Assembly: GCA_002719955.1 (NCBI GenBank)
Contig: PBFW01000025.1
Location: forward strand, 18,268-82,267
Direction: 5' to 3'
Source of the DNA: Deltaproteobacteria bacterium
GTDB lineage: Bacteria > Myxococcota_A > UBA9160 > UBA4427
Length of the DNA stretch: 64,000 nt
Each line of letters opens with the position of its first letter. Positions within the stretch are counted from its first letter, which is position 1. The position numbers were made by a program, and so were the translations under genes. Below, piece by piece: positions 46,013 through 54,772 of this stretch. Below the pieces are notes generated by a model, which searched no databases, had not been told where the DNA came from, and saw nothing but the letters and a program-made list of their open reading frames with translations.

Positions 46013-47221
46013 ATGTCGGACCTCGAATCGTTTCGCCAACAGACCCGCTCCTGGCTCGAAGCCAACGCGCCCAAAGGCATGTTGGGAATCTCGACGACGG
46101 AACTCACGGGGGTCTGGGGAGGAAAGAAGTGGACCTTCTCGAGTGAGGACGAGAAGAATTGGCTCGAGGTGATGGCGGAAAAGGGATGGACCGCACCGAC
46201 CTGGCCAGCGGAATTTGGTGGGGGCGGTCTCAGTGGCGCCGAGGCGAAGGTCCTAGCCCAGGAGATGAGGGCGCTGGAATTGCCTCCGCCTTTGATCGGC
46301 TTCGGATTGACGATGATCGGCCCGACGCTGCTGCGGTTTGGAAACGAGGAGCAGAAGAAGGAGCATATCCCGAAGATCGTGCGGGGTGAGATCCGTTGGT
46401 GCCAGGGTTATTCGGAGCCCGGTGCTGGCTCCGATCTCGCCTCGCTGCAGACCCGTGCCGAGCGAGAGGGTGATCATTTCGTCATCAACGGGACCAAGGT
46501 CTGGACCTCTTACGCAGATGAGGCGGACTGGATCTTCGCGCTCGTTCGAAACGATGCCTCCGGTATCAAACAGGAGGGGATCACCTTCCTCTTGATCGAT
46601 ATGGACGACCCGGGCGTCGCGGTCAGTCCCATCCTGTTGATCTCGGGCAAGTCGCCCTTCTGCGAGACGCATTTTACGGACGTCCGGGTGCCGGTCACCA
46701 ACGTGATCGGCGAGATCGGTGCCGGCTGGACCGTGGCGAAGGCGCTGCTTGGACACGAGCGGACGATGATCGCGGATACTTTCGGTGGCGCGGGACTGAA
46801 GACGCGGGGAATTTCGAAGCGGAGCTTCCTCTCGGATCTCGCGGTCGAACACCTGGGAGAGGCGCACGGTCGCGTGGCCGATGGCGTGATTCGGAATGAT
46901 GTCACGCAGATCGAAATGGACAGTCGAGCCTTCGCGCTCACCGTCCAGCGGACGAAGGACGCAGCCAAGGCGGGGCAGCAGCCCGGGGCCGAGAGTTCGA
47001 TGTTCAAGATCTACGGAACCGAGCTGAATCAGCGTCGCTACGAGTTGATGGTTCGAATTCTCGGTCCGGATGCCCTCGGATGGGAGGGGCCGGGCTTCGA
47101 GGAATTCGCCTTGGATACGACCCGCGAGTGGCTTCGCTCCCGGGGCAATTCGATCGAGGGCGGGACCTCCGAAGTCCAGCTCAACATCATTGCCAAACGA
47201 GTGCTCGGCCTGCCGGCCTAG
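46013..47221 (+). CDS. Acyl-CoA dehydrogenase (subunit 1 of a tandem pair)
   Basis: FAD-dependent acyl-CoA dehydrogenase. N-terminal helical domain, WCQGYSEPGAGSDLASLQTRAE (FAD/substrate block), GTKVWTSYADEADWIFALVR, and C-terminal RGNSIEGGTSEVQLNIIAKR VLGLP-type ending. 402 aa; start ATG 46013, preceded by GGCAGGAGG. A second, divergent acyl-CoA dehydrogenase gene follows 37 bases later. Side-by-side pairs like this often form alpha2-beta2 enzymes acting on bulky acyl-CoAs such as steroid side chains; that substrate is inference only. Confidence 0.92.
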   Translation: MSDLESFRQQTRSWLEANAPKGMLGISTTELTGVWGGKKWTFSSEDEKNWLEVMAEKGWTAPTWPAEFGGGGLSGAEAKVLAQEMRALELPPPLIGFGLTMIGPTLLRFGNEEQKKEHIPKIVRGEIRWCQGYSEPGAGSDLASLQTRAEREGDHFVINGTKVWTSYADEADWIFALVRNDASGIKQEGITFLLIDMDDPGVAVSPILLISGKSPFCETHFTDVRVPVTNVIGEIGAGWTVAKALLGHERTMIADTFGGAGLKTRGISKRSFLSDLAVEHLGEAHGRVADGVIRNDVTQIEMDSRAFALTVQRTKDAAKAGQQPGAESSMFKIYGTELNQRRYELMVRILGPDALGWEGPGFEEFALDTTREWLRSRGNSIEGGTSEVQLNIIAKRVLGLPA

Positions 47222-47258
47222 TTCGAAGCGAATCCGCAGCAGAGAATCGGAGAGGACT

Positions 47259-48413
47259 ATGGAACTGGTACTGAACGAAGACCAGGAGATGATCGCCCAG
47301 ACGGCACTCGACTTCGTCGACGAGAACTCACCGGTCTCGCGATTCCGCGAGCTGCGGGACTCGGGCGAGGAACTCTGCTATTCGGCGGCGCTCTTCAAGG
47401 AGATGGCCGAACTCGGTTGGACGGGGATTCCTTTCGACGAGAAGCAGGGCGGTGCGGGCATGGGTTTTGCTGAGATGGTGCTGATCGCTGAGGCGCTCGG
47501 GCGCAAGCTCGCGCCCGAACCCTTCCTGGGGGCGGTGACGATGGGTGGGAGTGCGCTTGCGCTCGGCGAAAATGATATCCTCCGGGATGCCTGGCTGCCG
47601 AGCGTGATCGATGGATCCAAGGTGGTCGCCTTCGCTCATCAAGAAGCGCGCTCTCGCTATGACGTGTGTTCGATCCAGACGAGAGCCGAAGCCTTCGGCG
47701 GAGGCTATCGCTTGAGCGGCGAGAAGGTCCAGGTCCTCGATTCGGTGGGCGCGGACGCGGTGATCGTGCCGGTGCGGACCGGCGGCGGATCGGGCGATCG
47801 GGAGGGCATCACGCTCTTTCTGGTCGAAGCGGGGGCGACCGGACTCGCGATCGAACGTCAAAGACGGGTCGACCATCGCAACGCGGCGATCGTCCGCCTC
47901 GATGGCGTCGAGGTGAGCGGTGACGCGATTCTCGGGTCCCTTGGGCGGGGCGCGGAACTGCTCGAAGCGGTGATCGGCCGTGCCACAGTCGTTCTCTGCG
48001 GTGAGATGTTAGGCGGTATGTCCGAGGCTTTCGATCTGACCATCGAGTACCTTAAGACCCGCGATCAATTTGGCCAGAAGATCGGCAGTTTTCAGGGTCT
48101 GCAACATCGCGCTGCGATCGTCTTCATGGAAATAGAACTTGCGCGCTCCTGTGTCATGGCCGCGGCGCGAGCCGTCGACGGAAGCGAAGAAATGGGAAAT
48201 CCGGAGGTCGCCAAGCTCGTTAGCCTCGCGAAGGCGCGCTGTTCGGATGCATATATCCTGGCGGCGAACGAGGGTGTCCAGATCTTCGGAGGTGTCGGAA
48301 TGACCGATGAATACGATATCGGTTTCTATCTGAAGCGGGCGCGGGCCGCCGAACTGACCTTTGGAGACGCCGCGTTTCATCGCAATCGTTGGGCTAGGCT
48401 TGGTAACTATTGA
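47259..48413 (+). CDS. Acyl-CoA dehydrogenase (subunit 2 of a tandem pair)
   Basis: 384-aa family member, more divergent than its neighbour. Seen: MELVLNEDQEMIAQTALDFV, WTGIPFDEKQGGAGMGFAEM, VVAFAHQEARSRYDV in place of the usual TEPxxGSD block, TRDQFGQKIGSFQGLQHRAA (clear family motif), and VQIFGGVGMTDEYDIGFYLKRA. Loss of the TEPGAGSD stretch suggests that FAD or substrate binding is shared with the first subunit, as in heteromeric acyl-CoA dehydrogenases. Start ATG 47259 with GGAGAGG upstream. hemE follows closely. Confidence 0.9.
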   Translation: MELVLNEDQEMIAQTALDFVDENSPVSRFRELRDSGEELCYSAALFKEMAELGWTGIPFDEKQGGAGMGFAEMVLIAEALGRKLAPEPFLGAVTMGGSALALGENDILRDAWLPSVIDGSKVVAFAHQEARSRYDVCSIQTRAEAFGGGYRLSGEKVQVLDSVGADAVIVPVRTGGGSGDREGITLFLVEAGATGLAIERQRRVDHRNAAIVRLDGVEVSGDAILGSLGRGAELLEAVIGRATVVLCGEMLGGMSEAFDLTIEYLKTRDQFGQKIGSFQGLQHRAAIVFMEIELARSCVMAAARAVDGSEEMGNPEVAKLVSLAKARCSDAYILAANEGVQIFGGVGMTDEYDIGFYLKRARAAELTFGDAAFHRNRWARLGNY

Positions 48414-48444
48414 TGGGCATGAAGAGGTGGGGAGAGGCTCTGTT

Positions 48445-49470
48445 TTGAATCCGAGAGAGCGGTTCTTGCGATCCTGTGGCGGGGAAGAGGTCGATCGACC
48501 GCCGGTTTGGCTGATGCGTCAGGCGGGACGCTATCTGCCCGAGTATCGCGCGGTTCGAAAGGGCGTGCGCTTTCTCGAAATGTGCGCCGATGTGGAGAGG
48601 GCGGTCACCGTCTCGCTTCAGCCGGTCGATCTCGTGGGTGCCGAGGCGGTGATTCTCTTTCAGGATATCTTCACGCCGATTCCGGCGATGGGCGTCGATC
48701 TCGATTTCGCACCAGGTCCAGTGATCGCGAAACCGATTCGTGAGGCCGCGCAGATCGAAGCGCTCAGAGTTCCCGATCCGCGCGAGACGGTTCCCTATGT
48801 GTTCGAGATCCTCGGCCGACTGCGCGAATCGTTGGCGACGCGTGAGATTCCGCTGCTGGGTTTCGCGGGTGCGCCCTTCACGCTCGCGGCCTATCTGATC
48901 CAGGGCAGCGGATCGAAGGATTTTTCGGTGCTGAAGGCGATGCTCCAGAAGCGGCCGGACGAGGTCGAGGCCCTGCTCGAGAAATTGACGATTCTGACGA
49001 TCGACTATCTGCGCGCGCAGGTCGAAGCGGGTGCCGAGGCCGTTCAACTCTTCGATACCTGGGCGGGATTACTCGATCCCGCCGCGTATCGCCGCTGGGT
49101 CCACCCCTATCACCAGCGCATCGCAGAGGCCCTGGAAGACGTGCGGGCACCGCTGATTCTCTACGTCCAGAACGGCTCTCATATCGCGGATTCGATGGCA
49201 ACTTCGGGCGCGGATGTCATCTCTCTCGACTGGCGGGTGGAATTGGCGGAGGTTGCTCGGGATTTCGGATCCCAGGTGAGTCTTCAGGGCAACCTCGATC
49301 CGTGTTGGTTGCACGCGCCGCGCGAGCGGATTTTCGAGATGGTGCGTGCGATGGCCGATGCGGCCTCTCCAGCCAGGGGCCATATCCTGAATCTCGGACA
49401 CGGCTGTCTGCCCGATACGCCGGTCGAGGGCGTGAAAGCCTTTACCGATGCCGCGCGAGCGCTGGCATGA
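48445..49470 (+). CDS. hemE: Uroporphyrinogen decarboxylase
   Basis: Heme-pathway enzyme that decarboxylates the four acetate side chains of uroporphyrinogen III. Signature PPVWLMRQAGRYLPEYRAVR holds the substrate-binding Arg residues; ILFQDIFTPIPAMGVDL, FAGAPFTLAAYLIQG, QLFDTWAGLL and HILNLGHGCLPDTPVEGVKAF are all present. I take TTG 48445 as the start (NPRERFL next), with GGGGAGAGG before it; GTG 48427 is the alternative. 341 aa. It faces hemH tail to tail with one base between, linking two heme-pathway genes. Confidence 0.95.
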   Translation: MNPRERFLRSCGGEEVDRPPVWLMRQAGRYLPEYRAVRKGVRFLEMCADVERAVTVSLQPVDLVGAEAVILFQDIFTPIPAMGVDLDFAPGPVIAKPIREAAQIEALRVPDPRETVPYVFEILGRLRESLATREIPLLGFAGAPFTLAAYLIQGSGSKDFSVLKAMLQKRPDEVEALLEKLTILTIDYLRAQVEAGAEAVQLFDTWAGLLDPAAYRRWVHPYHQRIAEALEDVRAPLILYVQNGSHIADSMATSGADVISLDWRVELAEVARDFGSQVSLQGNLDPCWLHAPRERIFEMVRAMADAASPARGHILNLGHGCLPDTPVEGVKAFTDAARALA

Positions 49471-49471
49471 C

Positions 49472-50539
49472 TCAAGAGCGAAGCCCTGCCCGCCCCTCCG
49501 CATCGGTGTGCGCTCGCCGCTGAATCCAACCCGCGACGGCCTTCGCGAAACGCGGATCGCCATTCGGACAGGGGGCGACCCAGAGCGCTTCCCCTCCTAT
49601 TTCGGCCCATCGTTGGCGCAATTGGATTCCGATTTCTTCGAGGGTCTCGAGGCAATCCGCGACGAAGGACGGGCAGAATACCGCCAGTCGCTTGACGCCC
49701 CGCGTCGCCAGTTCCGGAAGCACCCCGTCCGTATAGGGCTGGATCCAGGGCTGTCGGCCGAGGCGTGACTGGAACGAAACGCTCGTGTGCGAACCGTCCA
49801 GCCCGAGAGCTTCGCCGAGGCCCCGCGCCGTGGCGTAACACTGGGCGCGATAACATCGGCGCAGACTTTGACCGGGCGCCTCGCAGCAAGTCTCGCTCCC
49901 GAGGCAATGGCGCTTGGTGGGATCGCTCGCGCGGATCTGATCCTCGGGTAGGCCATGAAAGCTGAAGAGGACGTGGTCGGCCCGGAACGCGTCGAGGCTC
50001 GGGCCGCTGATTTCGCGCCAACTCTCCAGGAAATCCGGCTCATCGAAGAAGGCGCCGAGGATTTCGAGCGGGGGAATATCACCGGAGCGGTTCAGTTGGG
50101 TGAAGACCTCAGCGGAGATCGAGGCGGTGACCGCCGCCGCGTATTGGGGGAAAAGGGGAAGGACCAGCAGCCGCCCCACGCCGGCGGCTGCGAGCGCGTC
50201 GAGCCCTTGTTGAATAGAGGGTTCCCCGTATCGCATGGCGAGTTCGACGTGATAGGCGTCTCCCAACTCCTCGGCGACGGCGCGAGCGAGTGCCCGGGAG
50301 TGCACGAGGAGCGGTGAGCCCGCCGGTCCCCAGATCTTCTTGTATGCGGCCGCGGATCGCGCGGATCGGGTAGGCAGAATCACCAGATTCAGCAGCGACC
50401 AACGCAGTGGGGCCGGAAGCGTCAAGACCCTGAAATCGCTCAGGAACTGGCGCAGATAGCGGCGAACGGGAGCGGTCTCGGGGGCCGCGGGTGTTCCCAG
50501 ATTGACGAGCATAACGCCCGTCGAGGGCGAGGTGTCCAT
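49472..50539 (-). CDS. hemH: Ferrochelatase with internal cysteine cluster
   Basis: Terminal heme enzyme inserting Fe2+ into protoporphyrin IX. MLVNLGTPAAPETAPVRRYL opening, LPLFPQYAAAVTAS, FSFHGLPEDQI (catalytic His) and FCPSFVADCLETLEEI (catalytic Glu region). Between them is HCLGSETCCEAPG then CYRAQCYATA, a cysteine set matching the internal [2Fe-2S] ligands described for Myxococcus-type ferrochelatases. Start ATG 50539 gives 355 aa; the track start at 50608 is a weaker choice. Convergent with hemE. Confidence 0.93.
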   Translation of the reverse strand: MDTSPSTGVMLVNLGTPAAPETAPVRRYLRQFLSDFRVLTLPAPLRWSLLNLVILPTRSARSAAAYKKIWGPAGSPLLVHSRALARAVAEELGDAYHVELAMRYGEPSIQQGLDALAAAGVGRLLVLPLFPQYAAAVTASISAEVFTQLNRSGDIPPLEILGAFFDEPDFLESWREISGPSLDAFRADHVLFSFHGLPEDQIRASDPTKRHCLGSETCCEAPGQSLRRCYRAQCYATARGLGEALGLDGSHTSVSFQSRLGRQPWIQPYTDGVLPELATRGVKRLAVFCPSFVADCLETLEEIGIQLRQRWAEIGGEALWVAPCPNGDPRFAKAVAGWIQRRAHTDAEGRAGLRS

Positions 50540-50783
50540 GAATTCTCTTATCTTTCCCGTCGTCGCGCCGAATCGTGCGACTGGCTCGGGAAAAGGGTCA
50601 TTCCCCACAGCGGTTGCGGTACAACAGAATTATAGTCACACCGACGACGACAGTCAGCGCGGTTGGCATCGTGTCGTTGGAGCCGTTCAGTTTTCCGGCC
50701 GGATCGACGTTTTTTTCGGGGGCGGAATCCGTGAAAAACGAGGGCCGACGAGGGCCCAGCCGAAGTCGAAGTAGGGGTGTTTC

Positions 50784-51490
50784 TTGGCGACTGTGCTGAT
50801 CGTCGAGGACGAGGACTCGTTTCGCGAGACGCTGAGTCGATACCTCATCCACGAGGGCCACGAGGTCATCGCGGTGGCGTCGGGGTTCGAAGCATTCGAA
50901 GCGGGCCTCGATGCCGCTCCCGATGTGTTGAACGCCGACTGACTGTTGAAGAACCATATTCATGGCCTCCACGTCTCCGAGGTCTTCCGCGCCCTTCATC
51001 CCCACCTCAACACGATTCTCATGACTGGTTTTCCTCCCGCGATCTGTTCGAGGAGTCGGATCGATGCGGTGTGTCTCGGTTGCTTGAGAAGCCCTTCGAT
51101 CTCCAGGATCTGCATGAGGCCGTCGATGGTGCACTCGCCGGTTGCAAGGCCGGTGAGGGCCTGGGGCCACCGATTGCAGCGCTCACAGTCGGGATCGCCG
51201 GAGAGCTCGAATTCACTTCCCAACGCGCCACCGAGATCCTGGCTGCCGCAGGGATTTCGCTTGAGGTCACACATCTGGACGAGGTCGTTGCGGGCGATTC
51301 ACTCGAGTTGCTGGCGGCTTCCGAGGAGGATTGGGTCGAGGTTCGACCCCGCTCGGACAGTGGCGAGGGCTGGCTCATGCGAGCCCGCCGGCGTGCGGGA
51401 CAGACCGGCTGGTTGGCCGTCTTCTGGCCACTCGAAGAAGAGCAGCGGCGGAGCGAGCCGCGGGTGCGGATGATGTGCGAAATGAGATGA
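50784..51490 (+). pseudogene. Response regulator broken by TGA and a frameshift
   Basis: From TTG 50784 the frame reads a normal receiver, ATVLIVEDEDSFRETLSRYL, AAPDVLNAD, then TGA at 50940-50942 exactly where this family usually has Trp (ADW-x-L). It continues in frame as LLKNHIHGLHVSEVFRALHP and TILMTGF, then needs one extra base in the TTTTCCTCCC stretch near 51028 to enter FSSRDLFEESDRCGVSRLLE, KPFDLQDLHEAV. A C-terminal PAS-like region (ELEFTSQRATEILAAAGI) runs to TGA 51488-51490. ATGA overlap with the next gene shows a former operon. Confidence 0.75.
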
Positions 51491-51855
51491 CAGCACGAAG
51501 CCTCAAGGATCACGGGCCGGTCGTCGTGATCGAGCGCGACGGGGCCGTGCGCCGCCTGCTAGTCTCACAGGTCGAGCGTGTCGGCGCGATCTGTTATGCG
51601 AGCGATGATCTTTCGAGCGCGCTGCGGTTGCTCGACGCCGAACCCCGCGCGCTCACGGTCCTGGTTGATTCCGCGCTGGCGGGCTCTGAAATGGGGGATT
51701 GGGTCGAACGGATCCATGCCGTTCGACCCGGAGCTTCGATCGTCGGAACGGGCGGGGTCGGTGCGGAGTCGGACCTTCTCGCCCACGGCGTCGACAGGGT
51801 GCTGCGCAAGCCCTGGTGGATCAATCATCTGCTCGACGCGATAGAGGGGCCGTAG
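51487..51855 (+). CDS. Small stand-alone receiver-like protein
   Basis: 122 aa covering one receiver-like fold and nothing else. Beta1 PVVVIERDGAVRRLL has Glu-Arg-Asp where the acidic pair sits, ALTVLVDSALAG offers the phosphoacceptor Asp, SIVGTGGVGAES is beta4, and VDRVLRKPWWINHLLDAI has the conserved Lys-Pro. It is intact, unlike the response regulator it overlaps by ATGA, so its translation may depend on a gene that now stops early. Function unknown; single-domain regulators often act by protein contact. Confidence 0.65.
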   Translation: MTARSLKDHGPVVVIERDGAVRRLLVSQVERVGAICYASDDLSSALRLLDAEPRALTVLVDSALAGSEMGDWVERIHAVRPGASIVGTGGVGAESDLLAHGVDRVLRKPWWINHLLDAIEGP

Positions 51856-51874
51856 GCGGCACAAATCGGCTGAA

Positions 51875-52651
51875 TCAGGGCGTCGATGGGGCGCTCTTGT
51901 CTGTCTCGGGTTCGGCCTCGCCCGCGGCCTTCGTCTCCTGACCGCGCGGCGTGCGGCGGATACCGCCGCGTGTGAGCGAGAGCCACATATACCAGGCGGG
52001 GTATGAGAGCGAGAGTTCGGTCAGGTAAAAGGACCCCGCCGCGCTCGGCCGTGCGACGCAAAGGATCAGCGCGCCGGCCCAAACGGTCGCCCCCAACCCG
52101 AGTGCGAAGCGCAGACGCTTCGGCCGAACCTTGCTCGGGTAGAGATATTTCATGGGGACGAAGACGGCGATAGAGAGGCCGACGACCCAGAGCGTGCTCG
52201 CGAGAGGCTCGAGGCCGAGGAGGTAGAGGTAGATCGCGAGGATATTCCAGTAGGAGGGGAAGCCCAGAAAGAAATCGTCTTCAGTCTTTGCGTCCTGGTG
52301 AGAGAAACCGTAGGCGCTCGCCAGGACGGGCGCGGCGAGCCAGCCCGGATGAGAGATGGAGCCGGCGCCCCACATGAACACCGCGGGAACGATCACGAAG
52401 TTCAAATAATCGATGATGTCATCGAGTCGGCGCCCGTCGATCTGCGGCGTGTGCTCGGTGACGCGCACCGCCCGTGCCAACGTTCCGTCGAGACCGTCGA
52501 CGAGGAGCGAGGCGAGCATTATCAACGCGGCCGCGTCGAGTCGATTCAGCGCGATCGCGATCAACGCGAAGGTGCCGAGCACCGCGCCGCTCGCCGTGAA
52601 TAGATGGACGCTCCAGGAGAGCGCTATGCCCAGGTCGGATCGTTTTGACAT
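51875..52651 (-). CDS. pcs: Phosphatidylcholine synthase (CDP-alcohol phosphatidyltransferase)
   Basis: Inner-membrane enzyme condensing CDP-diacylglycerol and choline. The CDP-alcohol signature is DGLDGTLARAVRV, then GRRLDDIIDYLNF (D-G-x2-A-R-x8-G-x3-D-x3-D pattern). YLNFVIVPAVFMW, SYWNILAIYLYLL and KYLYPSKVRP are typical of Pcs rather than PgsA or PssA. 258 aa with about eight hydrophobic helices; an acidic tail follows. It implies phosphatidylcholine in the membrane if choline is available. Divergent from nuoB. Confidence 0.88.
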   Translation of the reverse strand: MSKRSDLGIALSWSVHLFTASGAVLGTFALIAIALNRLDAAALIMLASLLVDGLDGTLARAVRVTEHTPQIDGRRLDDIIDYLNFVIVPAVFMWGAGSISHPGWLAAPVLASAYGFSHQDAKTEDDFFLGFPSYWNILAIYLYLLGLEPLASTLWVVGLSIAVFVPMKYLYPSKVRPKRLRFALGLGATVWAGALILCVARPSAAGSFYLTELSLSYPAWYMWLSLTRGGIRRTPRGQETKAAGEAEPETDKSAPSTP

Positions 52652-52752
52652 GGTTCTTCGTCGGAGGGTCCACGAAGCATATCAGAGCGGCTATTCTCGC
52701 TCTCCTCGATGCGGCGATTGGACGCAGGCTGTCGAGGGGGGGATTCTTTGTG

Positions 52753-53400
52753 ATGAGTGATAGGACCGAGACGCAGGTTTCGGTCACGCGGGGCAGGCTG
52801 GGCGAGCACTCGCCCAGCGCGGGGCAGGTCCGGACGACGCGCCTCGAGCGGGCGCTCGACTGGGCTGCCGGTCTCGCACCTTCCCCGATCCGGGTGGCGA
52901 CCTCCTGCTGCGGAATGTCGATGGTGCAGGGGGGGGACGTTTTCGAGGCCCTCGGGACCGGCCCGCCGGCGGTCTCCAGCCGCTCGGCGGACCTGCTCAT
53001 CGTTGCGGGCTCAATCACCCACCGTCAGCGCCCCCTGATCCGAGGGATCTACGAGCGGATGCTTGAGCCGCGCTGGGTGATCGCCTGGGGAGCTTGTGCG
53101 ATTTCCGGAGGGGCCTATGACAACTATGCGACAATCCCGGGGCTCGGTCGGATCGTGCCCGTGGACCTCGTCGTGCCCGGCTGCCCTCCGCGGCCGACCG
53201 CTCTGCGTGAGGCGCTCGTATTACTCCGTTCGGGGGCCGCCCGTGATTCGGAACGCACGTCAAGAGATCGCGAGGATTGGCCGATTCTGAGAGCCGCGGT
53301 GGCGGTCGAGTCTCCCGCGTCCAAGGAAGAGCCCACGGCGCGACACGCGGCCGGGGTGGAACAAAGATTGGAGGGGAGTGAGAATGTCGATCGCGATTGA
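52753..53400 (+). CDS. nuoB: NuoB-like Fe-S subunit of a complex I-type enzyme
   Basis: Carries the terminal N2-type [4Fe-4S] cluster of complex I-like enzymes. Ligands: Cys52-Cys53 (TSCCGMSM), Cys115 (WGACAISGG) and Cys144 (VPGCPPRP). Canonical NuoB has CCAxE and SPRQSD; here they read CCGMS and SSRSAD, so the protein is divergent at the cluster/quinone side. 215 aa from ATG 52753 with a 45-residue head. Its 3' end overlaps the next gene, an E2, by 17 bases, and the other nuo genes resume 2.2 kb later. Confidence 0.88.
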   Translation: MSDRTETQVSVTRGRLGEHSPSAGQVRTTRLERALDWAAGLAPSPIRVATSCCGMSMVQGGDVFEALGTGPPAVSSRSADLLIVAGSITHRQRPLIRGIYERMLEPRWVIAWGACAISGGAYDNYATIPGLGRIVPVDLVVPGCPPRPTALREALVLLRSGAARDSERTSRDREDWPILRAAVAVESPASKEEPTARHAAGVEQRLEGSENVDRD

Positions 53401-54715
53401 GCTGCCTTCGCTCGGAGAGAGCGTCTTCGAGGGGACCGTGTCGCGATGGCTCGTCGCCGAGGGCGAGAGGGTCGAGGTCGATCAGCCGATCGTCGAGGTG
53501 ACGACCGACAAGGTCGATGCCGAGATCCCGTCGCCGAGCGCGGGGCTGGTCGAGCAGATCCTCGTGGCCGAAGGGGAAGTCGTCGAGGTCGGGGCCGCCC
53601 TGGCTCGCATCGATCCCGACGCGAAGCCCGCTGCCGAGACGAGCGCCAACCCCTTGGCCGAAGCGCCAGTCGACGCGCCCGCCCAGATGCCGAGCGGCGT
53701 TCCCGCGTCCCCCGCCGCACCCGCCCCCGCGGAAATTTCGTCTCCGTCCGCTCCTGATTCGCTCGTCGGGAGAGACGTCGCAGCGACCCCGGTTGCCCGC
53801 CGCATCGCGGAAGAGGCCGCGATCGATTTGCGCAAGGTCGAGGGCACCGGCAGCGCCGGTCGGGTCACCAAGGAGGATGTGCTGCGTCATCAGACGGGGG
53901 GTGTTGCACTGGCCGTCGAGCGGCCTGCGCCCGTCGCTCCGCCTCCGCCCCCCCCGGCGGCGCCCCCCCGCGCGGCGGTGCGTCCCGCGCCCTCCTTCAG
54001 CTACGCGCTGCAGCCCGGTGATCGCGTGATTCCGATGACGCCGATGCGGCGGATCATCTCCGATCACATGGTCTATTCCAAGCGCACGAGCCCTCATGTT
54101 GGGACCGTCGCCGAGGTCGATCTCTCGCGCGTGGTGAAGCTGCGCAATGCGCACAAGAAATCCTTTCAACAGACCTACGGAAGGTCGCTGACCTTCCTGC
54201 CCTTCGTCATTCACGCGACGGTGCGAGCGCTCCGCGAATTCCCCGCGCTGAACGCGTCGATCGTCGAGGAGGCGATCGTCGAAAAACAGGCGATCCACGT
54301 CGGGGTCGCGACAGAGACCGAGAAGGGGCTCGTCGTTCCGGTCGTGCGTGACGCCGATCGTCTCTCGCTTGCCGGAACGGCGATGGCGATCGACGATCTC
54401 TCGTCGCGCGCCCGAGACAAGAAGCTCTCCGCTGACGATCTGCGCGGGGGAACCTTCACCGTCTCGAATCCCGGGCGTCAGGGCAATCTCTATGGCTTCG
54501 CGATCATCAATCAGCCCCAGGTCGGAATCCTGCGAATGGGCGAGATCGCCAAGCGTCCCGTCGTGCGGACGCTAGATGGAGAGGACGCCATCGTGATTCG
54601 GACGATGATGTACATGGCGCTCTCCTACGATCATCGTGCGGTCGACGGGGCACCGGCCAACGGTTTTCTGCACCGAATCCGCGAACTCCTCGAGGCGGGA
54701 GAATTCGAGTTCTGA
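53384..54715 (+). CDS. 2-oxoacid dehydrogenase E2 (SucB/BkdB-type), third copy
   Basis: Dihydrolipoyl acyltransferase of the 2-oxoglutarate or branched-chain type. Lipoyl domain begins IELPSLGESVFEGTVSRWL with Lys43 in TTDKVDAEIP, the form typical of SucB/Bkd E2s. Then an Ala/Pro-rich linker, a binding domain (ATPVARRIAEEAAIDLRKVE) and the catalytic core with FTVSNPGRQGNLYGFAI and SYDHRAVDGAPANGF. ATG 53384 is preceded by GGAGGGG inside the end of nuoB. No E1 is nearby; lipB is next. Confidence 0.88.
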   Translation: MSIAIELPSLGESVFEGTVSRWLVAEGERVEVDQPIVEVTTDKVDAEIPSPSAGLVEQILVAEGEVVEVGAALARIDPDAKPAAETSANPLAEAPVDAPAQMPSGVPASPAAPAPAEISSPSAPDSLVGRDVAATPVARRIAEEAAIDLRKVEGTGSAGRVTKEDVLRHQTGGVALAVERPAPVAPPPPPPAAPPRAAVRPAPSFSYALQPGDRVIPMTPMRRIISDHMVYSKRTSPHVGTVAEVDLSRVVKLRNAHKKSFQQTYGRSLTFLPFVIHATVRALREFPALNASIVEEAIVEKQAIHVGVATETEKGLVVPVVRDADRLSLAGTAMAIDDLSSRARDKKLSADDLRGGTFTVSNPGRQGNLYGFAIINQPQVGILRMGEIAKRPVVRTLDGEDAIVIRTMMYMALSYDHRAVDGAPANGFLHRIRELLEAGEFEF

Positions 54716-54772
54716 GCCGGGCGCCGGCGTTCCTCGGCCGAGGCCTGCGGCAACTCGGAGAAGTGAGGCGAG

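Noticed and set aside
50598-51170. Minus-strand ORF ending in a hydrophobic tail (ALTVVVGVTIILLY)
   Set aside because: The rest is an antisense shadow of the response regulator; a chance hydrophobic end is not enough.
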